Both the position numbers and the translations under genes were made by a program. Positions 23,469 to 31,212 of a DNA stretch of 64,000 nucleotides are shown here, one piece after another. The stretch is from Bacillota bacterium (GTDB lineage: Bacteria > Bacillota > Clostridia > Christensenellales > CAG-138), in assembly GCA_023459335.1 (NCBI GenBank), contig JAEWUO010000018.1, positions 37,214 through 101,213 on the forward strand, given 5' to 3'. The notes under the pieces are model-generated. The model saw nothing but the letters and a program-made list of their open reading frames with translations. It did no database searches and was not told the DNA's origin. Each line of letters starts with the position of its first letter. Within the stretch, counting starts at the first letter, position 1.

Positions 23469-24902
23469 TAGTTTCGCTCTTCCGAATTTTAATCTTCTGA
23501 GAGACTCTTCTCTGCCGAGAAGTGTCGCGATTTCGATCGCGCCGCCGGGGGTGACGGGCTTGCCCGCAAGCGCAATGCGCACCGGCCAGAGCAGCGTGCC
23601 GTTTTTCATGCCGTGCGACGCGGCCATGCCCAGCAGCGTCTCGTGCAGCGCGGTTTCCGTCCACGCGGGCAGCGCCTCGAGCGCGGGGATCGCCAGGTCG
23701 AGCACCGCGGCGGAGACGGCGGCGTCCGTCTTGCTCTTTTGATTCGTAAAAAGTTCCGCGCCGTATTCCGGCAGATTTGTTAAAAAGTCCACCACTCCGG
23801 GAATCTGGGTGAACACCTCCGTGCGCGGCTGCAGGATACGGCAGAGGATGTCTTTGTCCATCTTCTCCACGCCCGCCTGCGCATAATACGGCATGGCATG
23901 CCGCGTGAATTCCTCCGGCGAGAGGCGGCGAACATATTCCGCGTTCATCCAGGTGAGCTTGTTTACGTCGAAGATCGCGGGGGATTTGGACATGCCGGTC
24001 ACGTCGAACGCTTCCTTGAGCTCGTCCAGCGTAAAAAACTCCCGCTCGTCGCCGGGGTTCCAGCCCAGAAGCGCGACATAATTGACGATCGCTTCCCTGA
24101 GATAGCCTTTTTTCAGGTAGTCCTCGTAATACGCGTCGCCGTCGCGCTTGCTGAGTTTATGGTTCGCGTCGCGCATGATCGGCGTCATGTGAATATAGAC
24201 CGGTTTTTCCCAGCCGAACGCTTCGTAAAGCAGGTTGTATTTCGGCGTGCTGGCGAGATACTCGTTGCCGCGCATGACGTGCGTGATCGCCATGGTGTGG
24301 TCGTCGATCACGTTTGCGAAGTTATACGTCGGCATACCGTCCGCCTTGATGAGCACCATGTCGTCCAGCTCCGCGCAGTCTACAGTAATGTGACCGTAGA
24401 GCACGTCGTCAAACGACGCCTCGCCGGTCAGCGGGACGTTCTGGCGGATCACGTGCGGTTCCCCCGCCGCGATGCGCTTTTGTACCTCCTCTGCAGGCAG
24501 GTGCAGGCAGTGTTTGTCATATTTCCACACCTCGCCCTGTTGGGAGGCGGCTTCCCTGCGCGCGTCCAGCTCCTCGTTGGTGCAGAAGCAATAGTACGCC
24601 TTTCCCGCTTTCACGAGCTGCTCGGCGTAAGGCTTGTACATCGCTTTTCGCTCGCTCTGCACATAGGGGCCGTAGTTGCCGCCGACATCCGGGCCTTCGT
24701 CCCAAAGCATGCCGATATCGCGGAGGGTGTTGTAGATCACGTCCACCGCGCCCTCGACATAGCGGCTCTGATCGGTGTCCTCGATGCGGAGGATGAATTT
24801 GCCGCCGTGTTTTTTGGCGAAAAGGTAGGTATACAGCGCGCTGCGCAGGTTGCCGAGATGCATATAGCCCGTCGGCGACGGGGCGAAACGGGTTCGAACC
24901 AT
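23466..24902 (-). CDS. gltX: Glutamyl-tRNA synthetase
   Basis: A 478-residue class I aminoacyl-tRNA synthetase charging tRNA(Glu). The HIGH motif appears as PSPTGYMHLGNLR (about 7-19) and the KMSKR loop as HKLSKRDGD. The length and the helical anticodon-binding C-domain are usual. ATG 24902 is chosen: GGAG lies 6 bp upstream, while the in-frame TTG at 24914 overlaps that site. Since glnS sits directly upstream, this GltX need not misacylate tRNA(Gln), though a GatCAB route elsewhere cannot be excluded. Confidence 0.95.
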   Translation of the reverse strand: MVRTRFAPSPTGYMHLGNLRSALYTYLFAKKHGGKFILRIEDTDQSRYVEGAVDVIYNTLRDIGMLWDEGPDVGGNYGPYVQSERKAMYKPYAEQLVKAGKAYYCFCTNEELDARREAASQQGEVWKYDKHCLHLPAEEVQKRIAAGEPHVIRQNVPLTGEASFDDVLYGHITVDCAELDDMVLIKADGMPTYNFANVIDDHTMAITHVMRGNEYLASTPKYNLLYEAFGWEKPVYIHMTPIMRDANHKLSKRDGDAYYEDYLKKGYLREAIVNYVALLGWNPGDEREFFTLDELKEAFDVTGMSKSPAIFDVNKLTWMNAEYVRRLSPEEFTRHAMPYYAQAGVEKMDKDILCRILQPRTEVFTQIPGVVDFLTNLPEYGAELFTNQKSKTDAAVSAAVLDLAIPALEALPAWTETALHETLLGMAASHGMKNGTLLWPVRIALAGKPVTPGGAIEIATLLGREESLRRLKFGRAKL

Positions 24903-24917
24903 GAATGTCTCCAAACT

Positions 24918-24956
24918 TTATTTTCCTTTTTAAGAAAAACAAATAAAAGAATTTTT
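24918..24956 (+). repeat. Dispersed palindromic repeat, degenerate copy
   Basis: TTTTCCTTTTTAAGAAAAA with tail AAATAAAAGAATTTTT in the glnS-gltX spacer, abutting the glnS stop. The arms have mismatches but the tail is recognisable. Confidence 0.5.
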
Positions 24957-26622
24957 ATGCTTTATAACTGTCTTTTAAGCCGACCGTGCGGTTGAAGACC
25001 GGCGATTCGGGCTTGCTGTCGAGGTCGGAGCAGAAGTACCCTTCCCGCAGGAACTGAAAGCGTTCGCCAACGGCGGCGTTCCCCAGCGCGGGCTCGACGT
25101 AGCCGTGCAGCGTCACCAGAGAGTCGGGGTTGAGCTTGTCGATGAAGTCCTTTTCGACCGCTCCTTCCTCTTCCTCGTCCTCCTGCTCCGCGCTTTCGCT
25201 CTTCATGAGCGTATCGTAGAGCCGGAATTCCGCCTTGACCGCGTCGTCCGCATTCACCCAGTGCAGCGTGCCTTTGACTTTTCGCGCATCCTCGCCGCTG
25301 TGGCTTGTCGGGTCGTAGGTGCAGACGATCTTCGTCACATTCCCAGCCGTGTCTTTTTCCCAACGCACGCACTTGACGATATACGCGCCTTTTAAGCGCA
25401 CCTCGCCGTCCGGCTTGAGGCGGAAAAATTTGCTCGGGGGAACCTCTGCAAAATCGTCCCGTTCGATATAGACGCGCTTGCCGAGCCGCACCGTGCGCGT
25501 GCCGAGTTCGGGATGGTTCGGGTGGTTTTCCAGCGTAATGTCTTCATATCTGCCTTCGTCCCAGTTCTCGATTTCCACCAGCACGGGATCGAGCACCGCC
25601 ATGCGTCGGATCGCGTTTTCGTTGAGGTCCTCGCGCACGCAGTGCTCCAGCATGGCCGCGTCCACGACGGAGTCCGCCTTGGCCACGCCGATGCGGTCGA
25701 GAAAATCGCGGATCGCCGCGGGCGTATAACCGCGCCGGCGCATACCGCAGAGCGTGGGCATCCTTGGATCGTCCCAGCCGGAGACGAACCCTTCCTCCAC
25801 GAGGCGGCGCAGGTAGCGCTTGCTCATGATGGTGTCCGTCATGTTCAGCCGCGCGAACTCGATCTGCCGCGGCTTGGGGTTGAACTCGCACTCTGTTACC
25901 ACCCAGTCGTACAGCGGGCGGTGCGCCTCATATTCCAGCGAGCAGAGCGAGTGCGTCACGCCCTCGATCGCGTCCTGAATCGGGTGCGCGAAATCGTACA
26001 TCGGGTAAATGCACCACTTGTCGCCCGTCTGATGGTGGCGCACATGCTTGATGCGGTACAGCGCGGGGTCGCGCATGTTGATATTCGGGGACGCCATGTC
26101 GATCTTGGCGCGGAGGGTTTTCGCGCCGTCCGCGAATTCGCCCGCGCGCATCCGCTCGAATAAATCGAGGTTTTCCGCGATCGGGCGGTCGCGGTACGGG
26201 CTGTTTTTGCCCGGCTGCGTCAGCGTACCGCGGTAGGCGCGCATGTCTTCCTTCGTCAGTTCGTCGACGTATGCGGCGCCCTTTTGAATCAGTTTGACCG
26301 CGAGGTCGTAGCACTGGTCGAAGTAAGAAGAGCCGAAAAGCACCTGGTTCCAGCGAAAACCGAGCCATAGGATGTCCGCCTGGATCGCGTCGACGTATTC
26401 CACGTCCTCCTTGGCGGGGTTCGTGTCGTCGTAGCGGAGATTGCAGATGCCGCCGTACTGTTCGGCCATGCCGAAATCGATGGCGAGCGCTTTCGCGTGG
26501 CCGATGTGCAGATATCCGTTCGGTTCGGGCGGAAACCGGGTCTGCACGCGCGGCTCTTTCGTGCGCATATCCTCTTCGATAAACTCCTCGATGAAATTCT
26601 TCGAGTGTTTGACTTCTTCCAT
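24955..26622 (-). CDS. glnS: Glutaminyl-tRNA synthetase
   Basis: A 555-residue class I synthetase of the GlnRS type. PPEPNGYLHIGHAK carries the HIGH motif (about 32-45), MSKRYLRRLVEE the KMSKS loop, and the two C-terminal beta-barrels (about 335-555) bind the anticodon. It directly attaches Gln to tRNA(Gln). GlnRS is not universal in Firmicutes, most of which use GatCAB, so the gene was probably gained by an ancestor. A highly acidic insert of Glu/Asp (SAEQEDEEEEGAVEKD) interrupts the C-terminal barrel. GGAGG precedes the ATG. It lies between cca and gltX. Confidence 0.95.
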   Translation of the reverse strand: MEEVKHSKNFIEEFIEEDMRTKEPRVQTRFPPEPNGYLHIGHAKALAIDFGMAEQYGGICNLRYDDTNPAKEDVEYVDAIQADILWLGFRWNQVLFGSSYFDQCYDLAVKLIQKGAAYVDELTKEDMRAYRGTLTQPGKNSPYRDRPIAENLDLFERMRAGEFADGAKTLRAKIDMASPNINMRDPALYRIKHVRHHQTGDKWCIYPMYDFAHPIQDAIEGVTHSLCSLEYEAHRPLYDWVVTECEFNPKPRQIEFARLNMTDTIMSKRYLRRLVEEGFVSGWDDPRMPTLCGMRRRGYTPAAIRDFLDRIGVAKADSVVDAAMLEHCVREDLNENAIRRMAVLDPVLVEIENWDEGRYEDITLENHPNHPELGTRTVRLGKRVYIERDDFAEVPPSKFFRLKPDGEVRLKGAYIVKCVRWEKDTAGNVTKIVCTYDPTSHSGEDARKVKGTLHWVNADDAVKAEFRLYDTLMKSESAEQEDEEEEGAVEKDFIDKLNPDSLVTLHGYVEPALGNAAVGERFQFLREGYFCSDLDSKPESPVFNRTVGLKDSYKA

Positions 26623-26694
26623 TGCCGTGTGCCTCCAAAATTACTTAACCTATTATCGGGTAACCGCCCTGAAATGTCAATTCGCGGGGGAATT

Positions 26695-26736
26695 CCTGTT
26701 TTCTTTTTCTTATAAGAAACAGAAACAAAAAGAATT
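26695..26736 (+). repeat. Dispersed palindromic repeat, copy with insertion
   Basis: CTGTTT...TCTTATAAGAAACAG stem, with six extra bases in the left arm, followed by AAACAAAAAGAATTTC. It lies 6 bp 3' of the cca stop codon on the minus strand. Confidence 0.65.
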
Positions 26737-26741
26737 TCCCG

Positions 26742-28112
26742 CTAGCTTTTTTTCGCCAGTTGCGTCAATCTCGCGAGATTATTATCCTTCGGGTGCCTCA
26801 CGCAATGCAGATAGAGCTTCTTTTTCAGTTCGCCGAGCTCTTTGCCTTCCGGCAGGCCGGAGGCTTCCATGAGCTCTTCCCCCGTAATCGCGAGCTCCCG
26901 CTCGGAAAACGGCGTGCCGTCTTTTAGCATGGTTTCGTAAAGCGCGCGCCAGTCGTGCGCCACGTAATCCGTATCGTACCCGCAGCCGCGGATGTCCGCC
27001 TCCCGCAGCTGGATCTGCTCCAGCGTGCGTTCCCTGCCCCACGCGGCGAAGCGCAGCCGCAGCGTGTCCGTCTTCGCCTGATGCTGGATGTCGTACATAT
27101 GCCCGCCGACGAGCGCGCCGACGTCGGAAACCGTCCGCGTCGGGAACCGCAGGTCGGACAATACGCGCTTGGCGATGCGCTCGCCGTATTTGTCGTGCTC
27201 ATACTGCACGCCGGTCTCCCGCTTGCAGTCCGGCTTGCCGACGTCGTGCAGCATCGCCGCGAGCCGCAGTTTCTCCGTCGGGGGCGCGGCGGCGCAGACC
27301 TGAAAACTATGCTCCAATACGTCGTAGCGGTGGTGGTCCTGCCGCTGCGCCATGCCGCGCGCCAGATTGAATTCCGGCACGAGAAATCCCCAGACGTCCA
27401 GCTCGTCTAAAAGCCGCAGTCCGCGCAGAGGAGAGCGCAGTTCGTCCCTGCCCAGCGCGGGATAGCGCGCGTCGGTTAAGAGAATCTTGACGAACTCCTC
27501 GCGCCTGCGCTCCGCGGCGATGTCGGCAAGCTTCGGCGCGTTCCGTTTCGCCGCCGCCCAGGTAGGTTCGTCGATGGCAAACCCCAGCTCGCAGGCGAAG
27601 CGCACAAGGCGAAGGACGCGCAGCGCGTCCGAACGGAGGATGTCGTCCGGCTCCGCGCTCGTCGTGCGGATGACCTGTTTCTCAAGATCGGCGATCCCGC
27701 CGGTCGGGTCGGTCACCTCGCCCGTCGCAAGATCGGCGTACAGCGCGTTGATGGAACAATCCCGCCGCCCCGCGTCGTCCGCCAGACTCTCGCCGAAAGC
27801 GACGTCTCTGGGGCGGTGCGCGCCGCCGTCCGCGTACGATTCCCGCCGAAACGTCGTGTGCTCCACGCGGACATCGCCGTAATGCAGCTCCACCGTGCCC
27901 ATCTCCGCCGCCTTTTCGATGACGCGAATGCCGTAGTTCGGCATACGCTCTATGACCTCCCGCGGCGTAAGCCGGGAGCAGACGTCGATATCCGACGGCG
28001 GCAGATGCAGAAGCGCGTTTCGCACCAGCCCGCCGACGGCATAAACTTTCGTATTCTCTTTTCCGAACGCCTCCGCGAGCGGAAGGAGTTCTGCTGGGAT
28101 TTTTATTTTCAT
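26742..28112 (-). CDS. cca: CCA-adding tRNA nucleotidyltransferase
   Basis: A 456-residue class II nucleotidyltransferase. The poly(A)-polymerase head holds VYAVGGLVRNALLHLPPSDIDV (read in parts; GG and DxD catalytic motif at about 27-43) and RRDCSINALYAD. An HD domain follows with HDVGKPDC near residue 290. The enzyme repairs or builds the 3' CCA of tRNA. The HD domain suggests extra phosphohydrolase activity as in E. coli-type enzymes. A palindromic repeat ends about 8 bp before its ATG, so the AAAGG ribosome site borders a hairpin. Confidence 0.92.
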   Translation of the reverse strand: MKIKIPAELLPLAEAFGKENTKVYAVGGLVRNALLHLPPSDIDVCSRLTPREVIERMPNYGIRVIEKAAEMGTVELHYGDVRVEHTTFRRESYADGGAHRPRDVAFGESLADDAGRRDCSINALYADLATGEVTDPTGGIADLEKQVIRTTSAEPDDILRSDALRVLRLVRFACELGFAIDEPTWAAAKRNAPKLADIAAERRREEFVKILLTDARYPALGRDELRSPLRGLRLLDELDVWGFLVPEFNLARGMAQRQDHHRYDVLEHSFQVCAAAPPTEKLRLAAMLHDVGKPDCKRETGVQYEHDKYGERIAKRVLSDLRFPTRTVSDVGALVGGHMYDIQHQAKTDTLRLRFAAWGRERTLEQIQLREADIRGCGYDTDYVAHDWRALYETMLKDGTPFSERELAITGEELMEASGLPEGKELGELKKKLYLHCVRHPKDNNLARLTQLAKKS

Positions 28113-28120
28113 ATATGCCT

Positions 28121-28162
28121 TTTACTTTTTCTTAAAAGAAAAAGTAACAAAAAGAACTTCTC
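28121..28162 (+). repeat. Dispersed palindromic repeat, best-preserved copy
   Basis: A perfect 12-bp stem (28122-28133 with 28136-28147: TTACTTTTTCTT / AAGAAAAAGTAA) and tail CAAAAAGAACTTCTC. It lies in the nfnL-cca spacer, facing the inverted copy at 28190-28229. Confidence 0.8.
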
Positions 28163-28189
28163 TCATTCGTACCTTTTATTGTACAACAA

Positions 28190-28229
28190 AGAAAAGTTCT
28201 TTTGCTTCTTTTCTTTTAAGAAAAGAAGT
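28190..28229 (-). repeat. Dispersed palindromic repeat, inverted copy
   Basis: On the minus strand a perfect 11-bp stem CTTCTTTTCTT / AAGAAAAGAAG, then tail CAAAAGAACTTTTC. The stem touches the stop codon of the Nfn large subunit. Confidence 0.8.
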
Positions 28230-29623
28230 TATTGCTTGCTCAATTCCTCATGAATGGCAGCCGCCGCGGTCTTGCCCGCGCCCATGGCGAGGATGACCGT
28301 CGCCGCGCCGGTGACCGTGTCGCCGCCGGCGTAGACGTGCTCGCGGCTGGTCTTGCCCGTACATTCGTCCACGATGATGCCGCCCCATTTTTCGGTGTTG
28401 AGCCCCGGCGTGGTGTTCTTGATCAGGGGATTCGGGCTGTTGCCGATGGCGATGACCACGGTGTCCACATCGATCGTGTGCTCGCTGCCCGGCTTGACGA
28501 CCGGACGCCTGCGGCCGCTCTCATCGGGTTCGCCGAGCTCCATCTCCACGCAGGTCATGGCCTTGACGTATCCGTTCTCGTCGCCGATGATCCTGGTCGG
28601 GTTCGTCAGCATCTTAAAGATGATGCCCTCTTCCTTGGCGTGGTGCACCTCTTCCACACGGGCGGGCATTTCCTTCTCGCCGCGCCGGTAAACGATATAG
28701 ACGTTTTCCGCGCCGAGGCGTTTCGCGCTTCTCGCCGCGTCCATCGCCACGTTGCCGCCGCCGACGACCGCCGCGTTTTTACCGACCCGCACCGGCGTGT
28801 CCGATTCGGGGAAATGGTACGCCTTCATGAGATTGATCCGCGTCAAAAACTCATTGGCGGAATACACCCCGTTCAGATTCTCGCCCGGAATGCCCTGAAA
28901 ACGGGGCAGACCCGCGCCGCTGCCGATGAACACCGCGCTGTAGCCTTCGTCCTCGAGCAGTTCGTCGAGCGTGATGCTCCGGCCGACGACCATGTTGGTT
29001 TCGATTTTGACGCCCATATCCTCCAGAATCCGGATCTCGTCCCGCACGAGCTGCTTGGGCAGACGGAATTCGGGAATGCCGTACACCAGCACGCCGCCGG
29101 GGGTATGCAGCGCCTCAAAGATCGTCACTCCGTAGCCGAGCTTTCGCAGGTCTCCCGCGCAGGTCAGACCCGCGGGGCCGCTGCCGACGACGGCGACCTT
29201 TTTCCCGTTGTCCGGCATGGGTTTGGGCGTTTCCATGCCGTGCGCCATGGCGTAGTCCGCGACAAAGCGCTCCAGCCGGCCGATGCCGACCGGTTCGCCC
29301 TTGATGCCGCGCACGCACTTCTCCTCGCACTGCGTCTCCTGCGGGCAAACCCGGCCGCAGACCGCGGGCAGCGCGTTGGTGGCGCGGATGGCGTCGTTGG
29401 CCTCCATGAATTTCCCCGCGATCACGAGCTGGATAAATTCCGGAATGTGCACGTTGACGGGGCAGCCCGCCACGCACGGCTGATTTTTGCAATTGAGGCA
29501 GCGGGTCGCTTCGTCGACGGCCATCGCCTCGTCGTATCCCTGCGATACCTCTTCGAAGTTGCAGTTGCGGATATCCGGTTCCTGCTCGCGCGCGGGCAGT
29601 TTGGTCATTCTCATATTCGGCAT
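28229..29623 (-). CDS. NADPH-dependent glutamate synthase-like / NfnB large subunit
   Basis: A 464-residue GltD/NfnB-type flavoprotein. N-terminal ferredoxin-like cysteine clusters (CLNCKNQPCVAGCP, about 42-55; CGRVC..ETQCEEKC, about 89-103) bind 4Fe-4S centres. Two dinucleotide folds follow, VVGSGPAGLTCAG for FAD and VVGGGNVAMDAARSA for NADPH. With the small subunit directly upstream (1 bp spacing) it forms NfnAB, the electron-bifurcating NADH-dependent ferredoxin:NADP oxidoreductase. Databases often call this gltA, but no large glutamate-synthase subunit is nearby, so transhydrogenation is the better reading. Confidence 0.9.
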   Translation of the reverse strand: MPNMRMTKLPAREQEPDIRNCNFEEVSQGYDEAMAVDEATRCLNCKNQPCVAGCPVNVHIPEFIQLVIAGKFMEANDAIRATNALPAVCGRVCPQETQCEEKCVRGIKGEPVGIGRLERFVADYAMAHGMETPKPMPDNGKKVAVVGSGPAGLTCAGDLRKLGYGVTIFEALHTPGGVLVYGIPEFRLPKQLVRDEIRILEDMGVKIETNMVVGRSITLDELLEDEGYSAVFIGSGAGLPRFQGIPGENLNGVYSANEFLTRINLMKAYHFPESDTPVRVGKNAAVVGGGNVAMDAARSAKRLGAENVYIVYRRGEKEMPARVEEVHHAKEEGIIFKMLTNPTRIIGDENGYVKAMTCVEMELGEPDESGRRRPVVKPGSEHTIDVDTVVIAIGNSPNPLIKNTTPGLNTEKWGGIIVDECTGKTSREHVYAGGDTVTGAATVILAMGAGKTAAAAIHEELSKQ

Positions 29624-29624
29624 G

Positions 29625-30488
29625 TCAGTTCCCTCCCCGCTTGGTCTGCAGTTCCACGTTCATGAGGTTGCATGCCTTGCGATCCATGCTCACGGCCTCT
29701 TCCTTGCGGTACATCCTGCTTCTTGCGATCGCCTCGTCCCAGTCCACCTCGAACCCGTCGAAATCCGGACCGTCCACGCAGGCGAATTTCATCTCGCCGC
29801 CGACGGTGACGCGGCAGCTGCCGCACATGCCCGTGCCGTCCACCATGATCGGGTTCATCGAGATCACGGTTGGGATGTTACGCGGTTTGGTCAGGTTCAC
29901 GACCGCGCGCATCATGACCAGCGGCCCGATGGCGATCACGTGGTCGTACTCCTTGCCCGCGTTGAGCTGCTCTTCCAGCGCGGTGGTGACAAAACCTTTA
30001 TGCCCGTTACTGCCGTCGTCCGTCATCACGTAAAGGTTCGTGCTCGCTGCCTTGAGTTCGTCGATCAGGATCATGAGCTCCGTGTTGCGGAAACCGACGA
30101 TGACATCCACCTCCGCGCCCATGTCGTGCAGCGCCTTGGCCTGGGGATACGCGATGGCGACGCCTAAACCCCCGCCGATGACCGCGACCTTTTTCATGCC
30201 GCTCAGGTGGCTCGCGATTCCCAGCGGTCCGACAAAGTCGAGAAGGGAATCCCCTTCGTTGAAGCAATCCAGACGGCGGGTCGTGTACCCCACCTTCTGA
30301 TAGATGATGGTCACCGTTCCGCGCACGGCGTCCGTGCCCGCGACGGTCAGCGGAATGCGCTCTCCGTTTTCATCCACACGCAGGATGATGAATTGTCCCG
30401 GTTTCGCTTTTTTCGCGATATACGGGGCCTCCACCTCCATCAGCGTCACCGTGTCGTGCAGCGCCCGCTTCGTTACGATTCGGTACAT
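29625..30488 (-). CDS. NfnA-type FAD/NAD-binding small subunit
   Basis: A 287-residue member of the ferredoxin-NADP reductase family (sulfide dehydrogenase / PyrK-like). The FAD domain has FIILRVDENGERIPLTV, the NAD domain GGGLGVAIAYPQAK, and a C-terminal 2Fe-2S site with GTGMCGSC..............CVDGPDFDG gives the clustered Cys/Asp ligands. It is the NADH-oxidising partner of the downstream GltD-like subunit. AAAGGAG precedes the start. The gene begins the nfn-cca-glnS-gltX-ychF string and is preceded by a promoter and a long hairpin in the leader. Confidence 0.9.
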   Translation of the reverse strand: MYRIVTKRALHDTVTLMEVEAPYIAKKAKPGQFIILRVDENGERIPLTVAGTDAVRGTVTIIYQKVGYTTRRLDCFNEGDSLLDFVGPLGIASHLSGMKKVAVIGGGLGVAIAYPQAKALHDMGAEVDVIVGFRNTELMILIDELKAASTNLYVMTDDGSNGHKGFVTTALEEQLNAGKEYDHVIAIGPLVMMRAVVNLTKPRNIPTVISMNPIMVDGTGMCGSCRVTVGGEMKFACVDGPDFDGFEVDWDEAIARSRMYRKEEAVSMDRKACNLMNVELQTKRGGN

Positions 30489-30559
30489 AGGGTCTCCTTT
30501 CCGGTCTCTGAAATAATATTTTTATCTGTAATTCCGTTTTACGGTTTTACTCGCGCCTA

Positions 30560-30625
30560 AAAACAGATATGCGTTTTTTGTGTTTTGTCTGTCTTTCTCT
30601 CGTGTGAAACGCATGCGCCTGTTTT
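30560..30625 (-). promoter_or_regulatory. Hairpin in the nfn leader
   Basis: On the minus strand AAAACAG + ATGCGTTT at the 5' side pair with AAACGCAT + CTGTTTT, 15 bp in two blocks around a 33-nt loop. It begins within about 15 nt of the predicted transcript start and ends in five T. It could be an attenuator or a 5' stabiliser. Confidence 0.4.
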
Positions 30626-30636
30626 CAATCGGATTT

Positions 30637-30665
30637 ATTCTAACACGTCGTGTCTCTCCGCTCAA
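30637..30665 (-). promoter_or_regulatory. Promoter of the nfn operon
   Basis: Minus strand TTGAGC (30665-30660), 17-bp spacer, TAGAAT (30642-30637). Leader of about 140 nt to the small-subunit start. Confidence 0.6.
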
Positions 30666-30809
30666 TGAAAACCGCTAAATTTTTATAGGAAAAAATCGTT
30701 CGGCAGACGATGCCGGTGCTTGCCGGGGAATTAAAAATGAAATCCGTTAAGTTTTCACGGGAAAAAATCGTTCGGCAGGCGATGCCGGCGTATGCCGGGA
30801 AATAAAAAA
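30666..30809. repeat. 72-bp tandem repeat, two copies
   Basis: 30666-30737 and 30738-30809 are directly adjacent copies with the same length and about 80% identity. The shared core reads GAAAAAATCGTTCGGCAG, then CGATGCCGG, then TGCCGGG. Each unit contains a short GCCGG..CCGGC inverted repeat. It lies between the nfn promoter and the terminator of the gene at 30856; no ORF covers it. Confidence 0.85.
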
Positions 30810-30843
30810 GCGGCGCGGACAGATGGCATCCGTCCGCGCCGTG
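30805..30843 (-). terminator. Terminator after the pepF-hypothetical operon
   Basis: Minus strand stem GGCGCGGAC / GTCCGCGCC with extra inner pairs (GGATG / CATCT), then CGC and six T. Confidence 0.8.
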
Positions 30844-30855
30844 GGTTTTGCCGCT

Positions 30856-31182
30856 TCAGTCCCAGTCGATCAGCCCGAGGCTGTCGAGATAGCGTTCGTT
30901 ATAATCCATGTAGTCCTCGACAAGGCGGAGCATATACATTTTATGATCCGCAAACTGTTCCGTCATTTTCGCATACATGTAGTCGTACGCCGCGTCGTCG
31001 TCGTAGATCTCCCCTTCGTCCGCGCCGGTCTCCTTCATAAACGCCGCGTCGAGCGCCATCACCGCGCTCACCATCTCGTCCAGCGTTTTCTCGTCCACGA
31101 TTTCAGGAAAATCGCCCTGCTCGCGAAAGCAGTCGAGGATGTACTGCTTCGCTTCGGCTTCGTTGTATTCTTTGGTTTCCAT
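30856..31182 (-). CDS. Acidic hypothetical protein
   Basis: A 108-residue cytoplasmic protein rich in Asp, Glu, Tyr and Met (DEGEIYDDDAAYDYMYAKM), predicted all-helical, with no signal peptide and no cysteine cluster. I do not recognise a family. ATG 31182 is used because AAGGGGG lies 9 bp before it; the codon upstream is an in-frame TTG. It follows pepF by 30 bp and a terminator comes right after, so it is the second gene of a pepF operon. Confidence 0.6.
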   Translation of the reverse strand: METKEYNEAEAKQYILDCFREQGDFPEIVDEKTLDEMVSAVMALDAAFMKETGADEGEIYDDDAAYDYMYAKMTEQFADHKMYMLRLVEDYMDYNERYLDSLGLIDWD

Positions 31183-31212
31183 CAATGACGCCCCCTTTGC
31201 AGTATTCTTTTT

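Noticed and set aside
24885..24900. tRNA T-loop-like GGTTCGAACC
   Set aside because: It lies in the first codons of gltX, and no cloverleaf can be formed around it.
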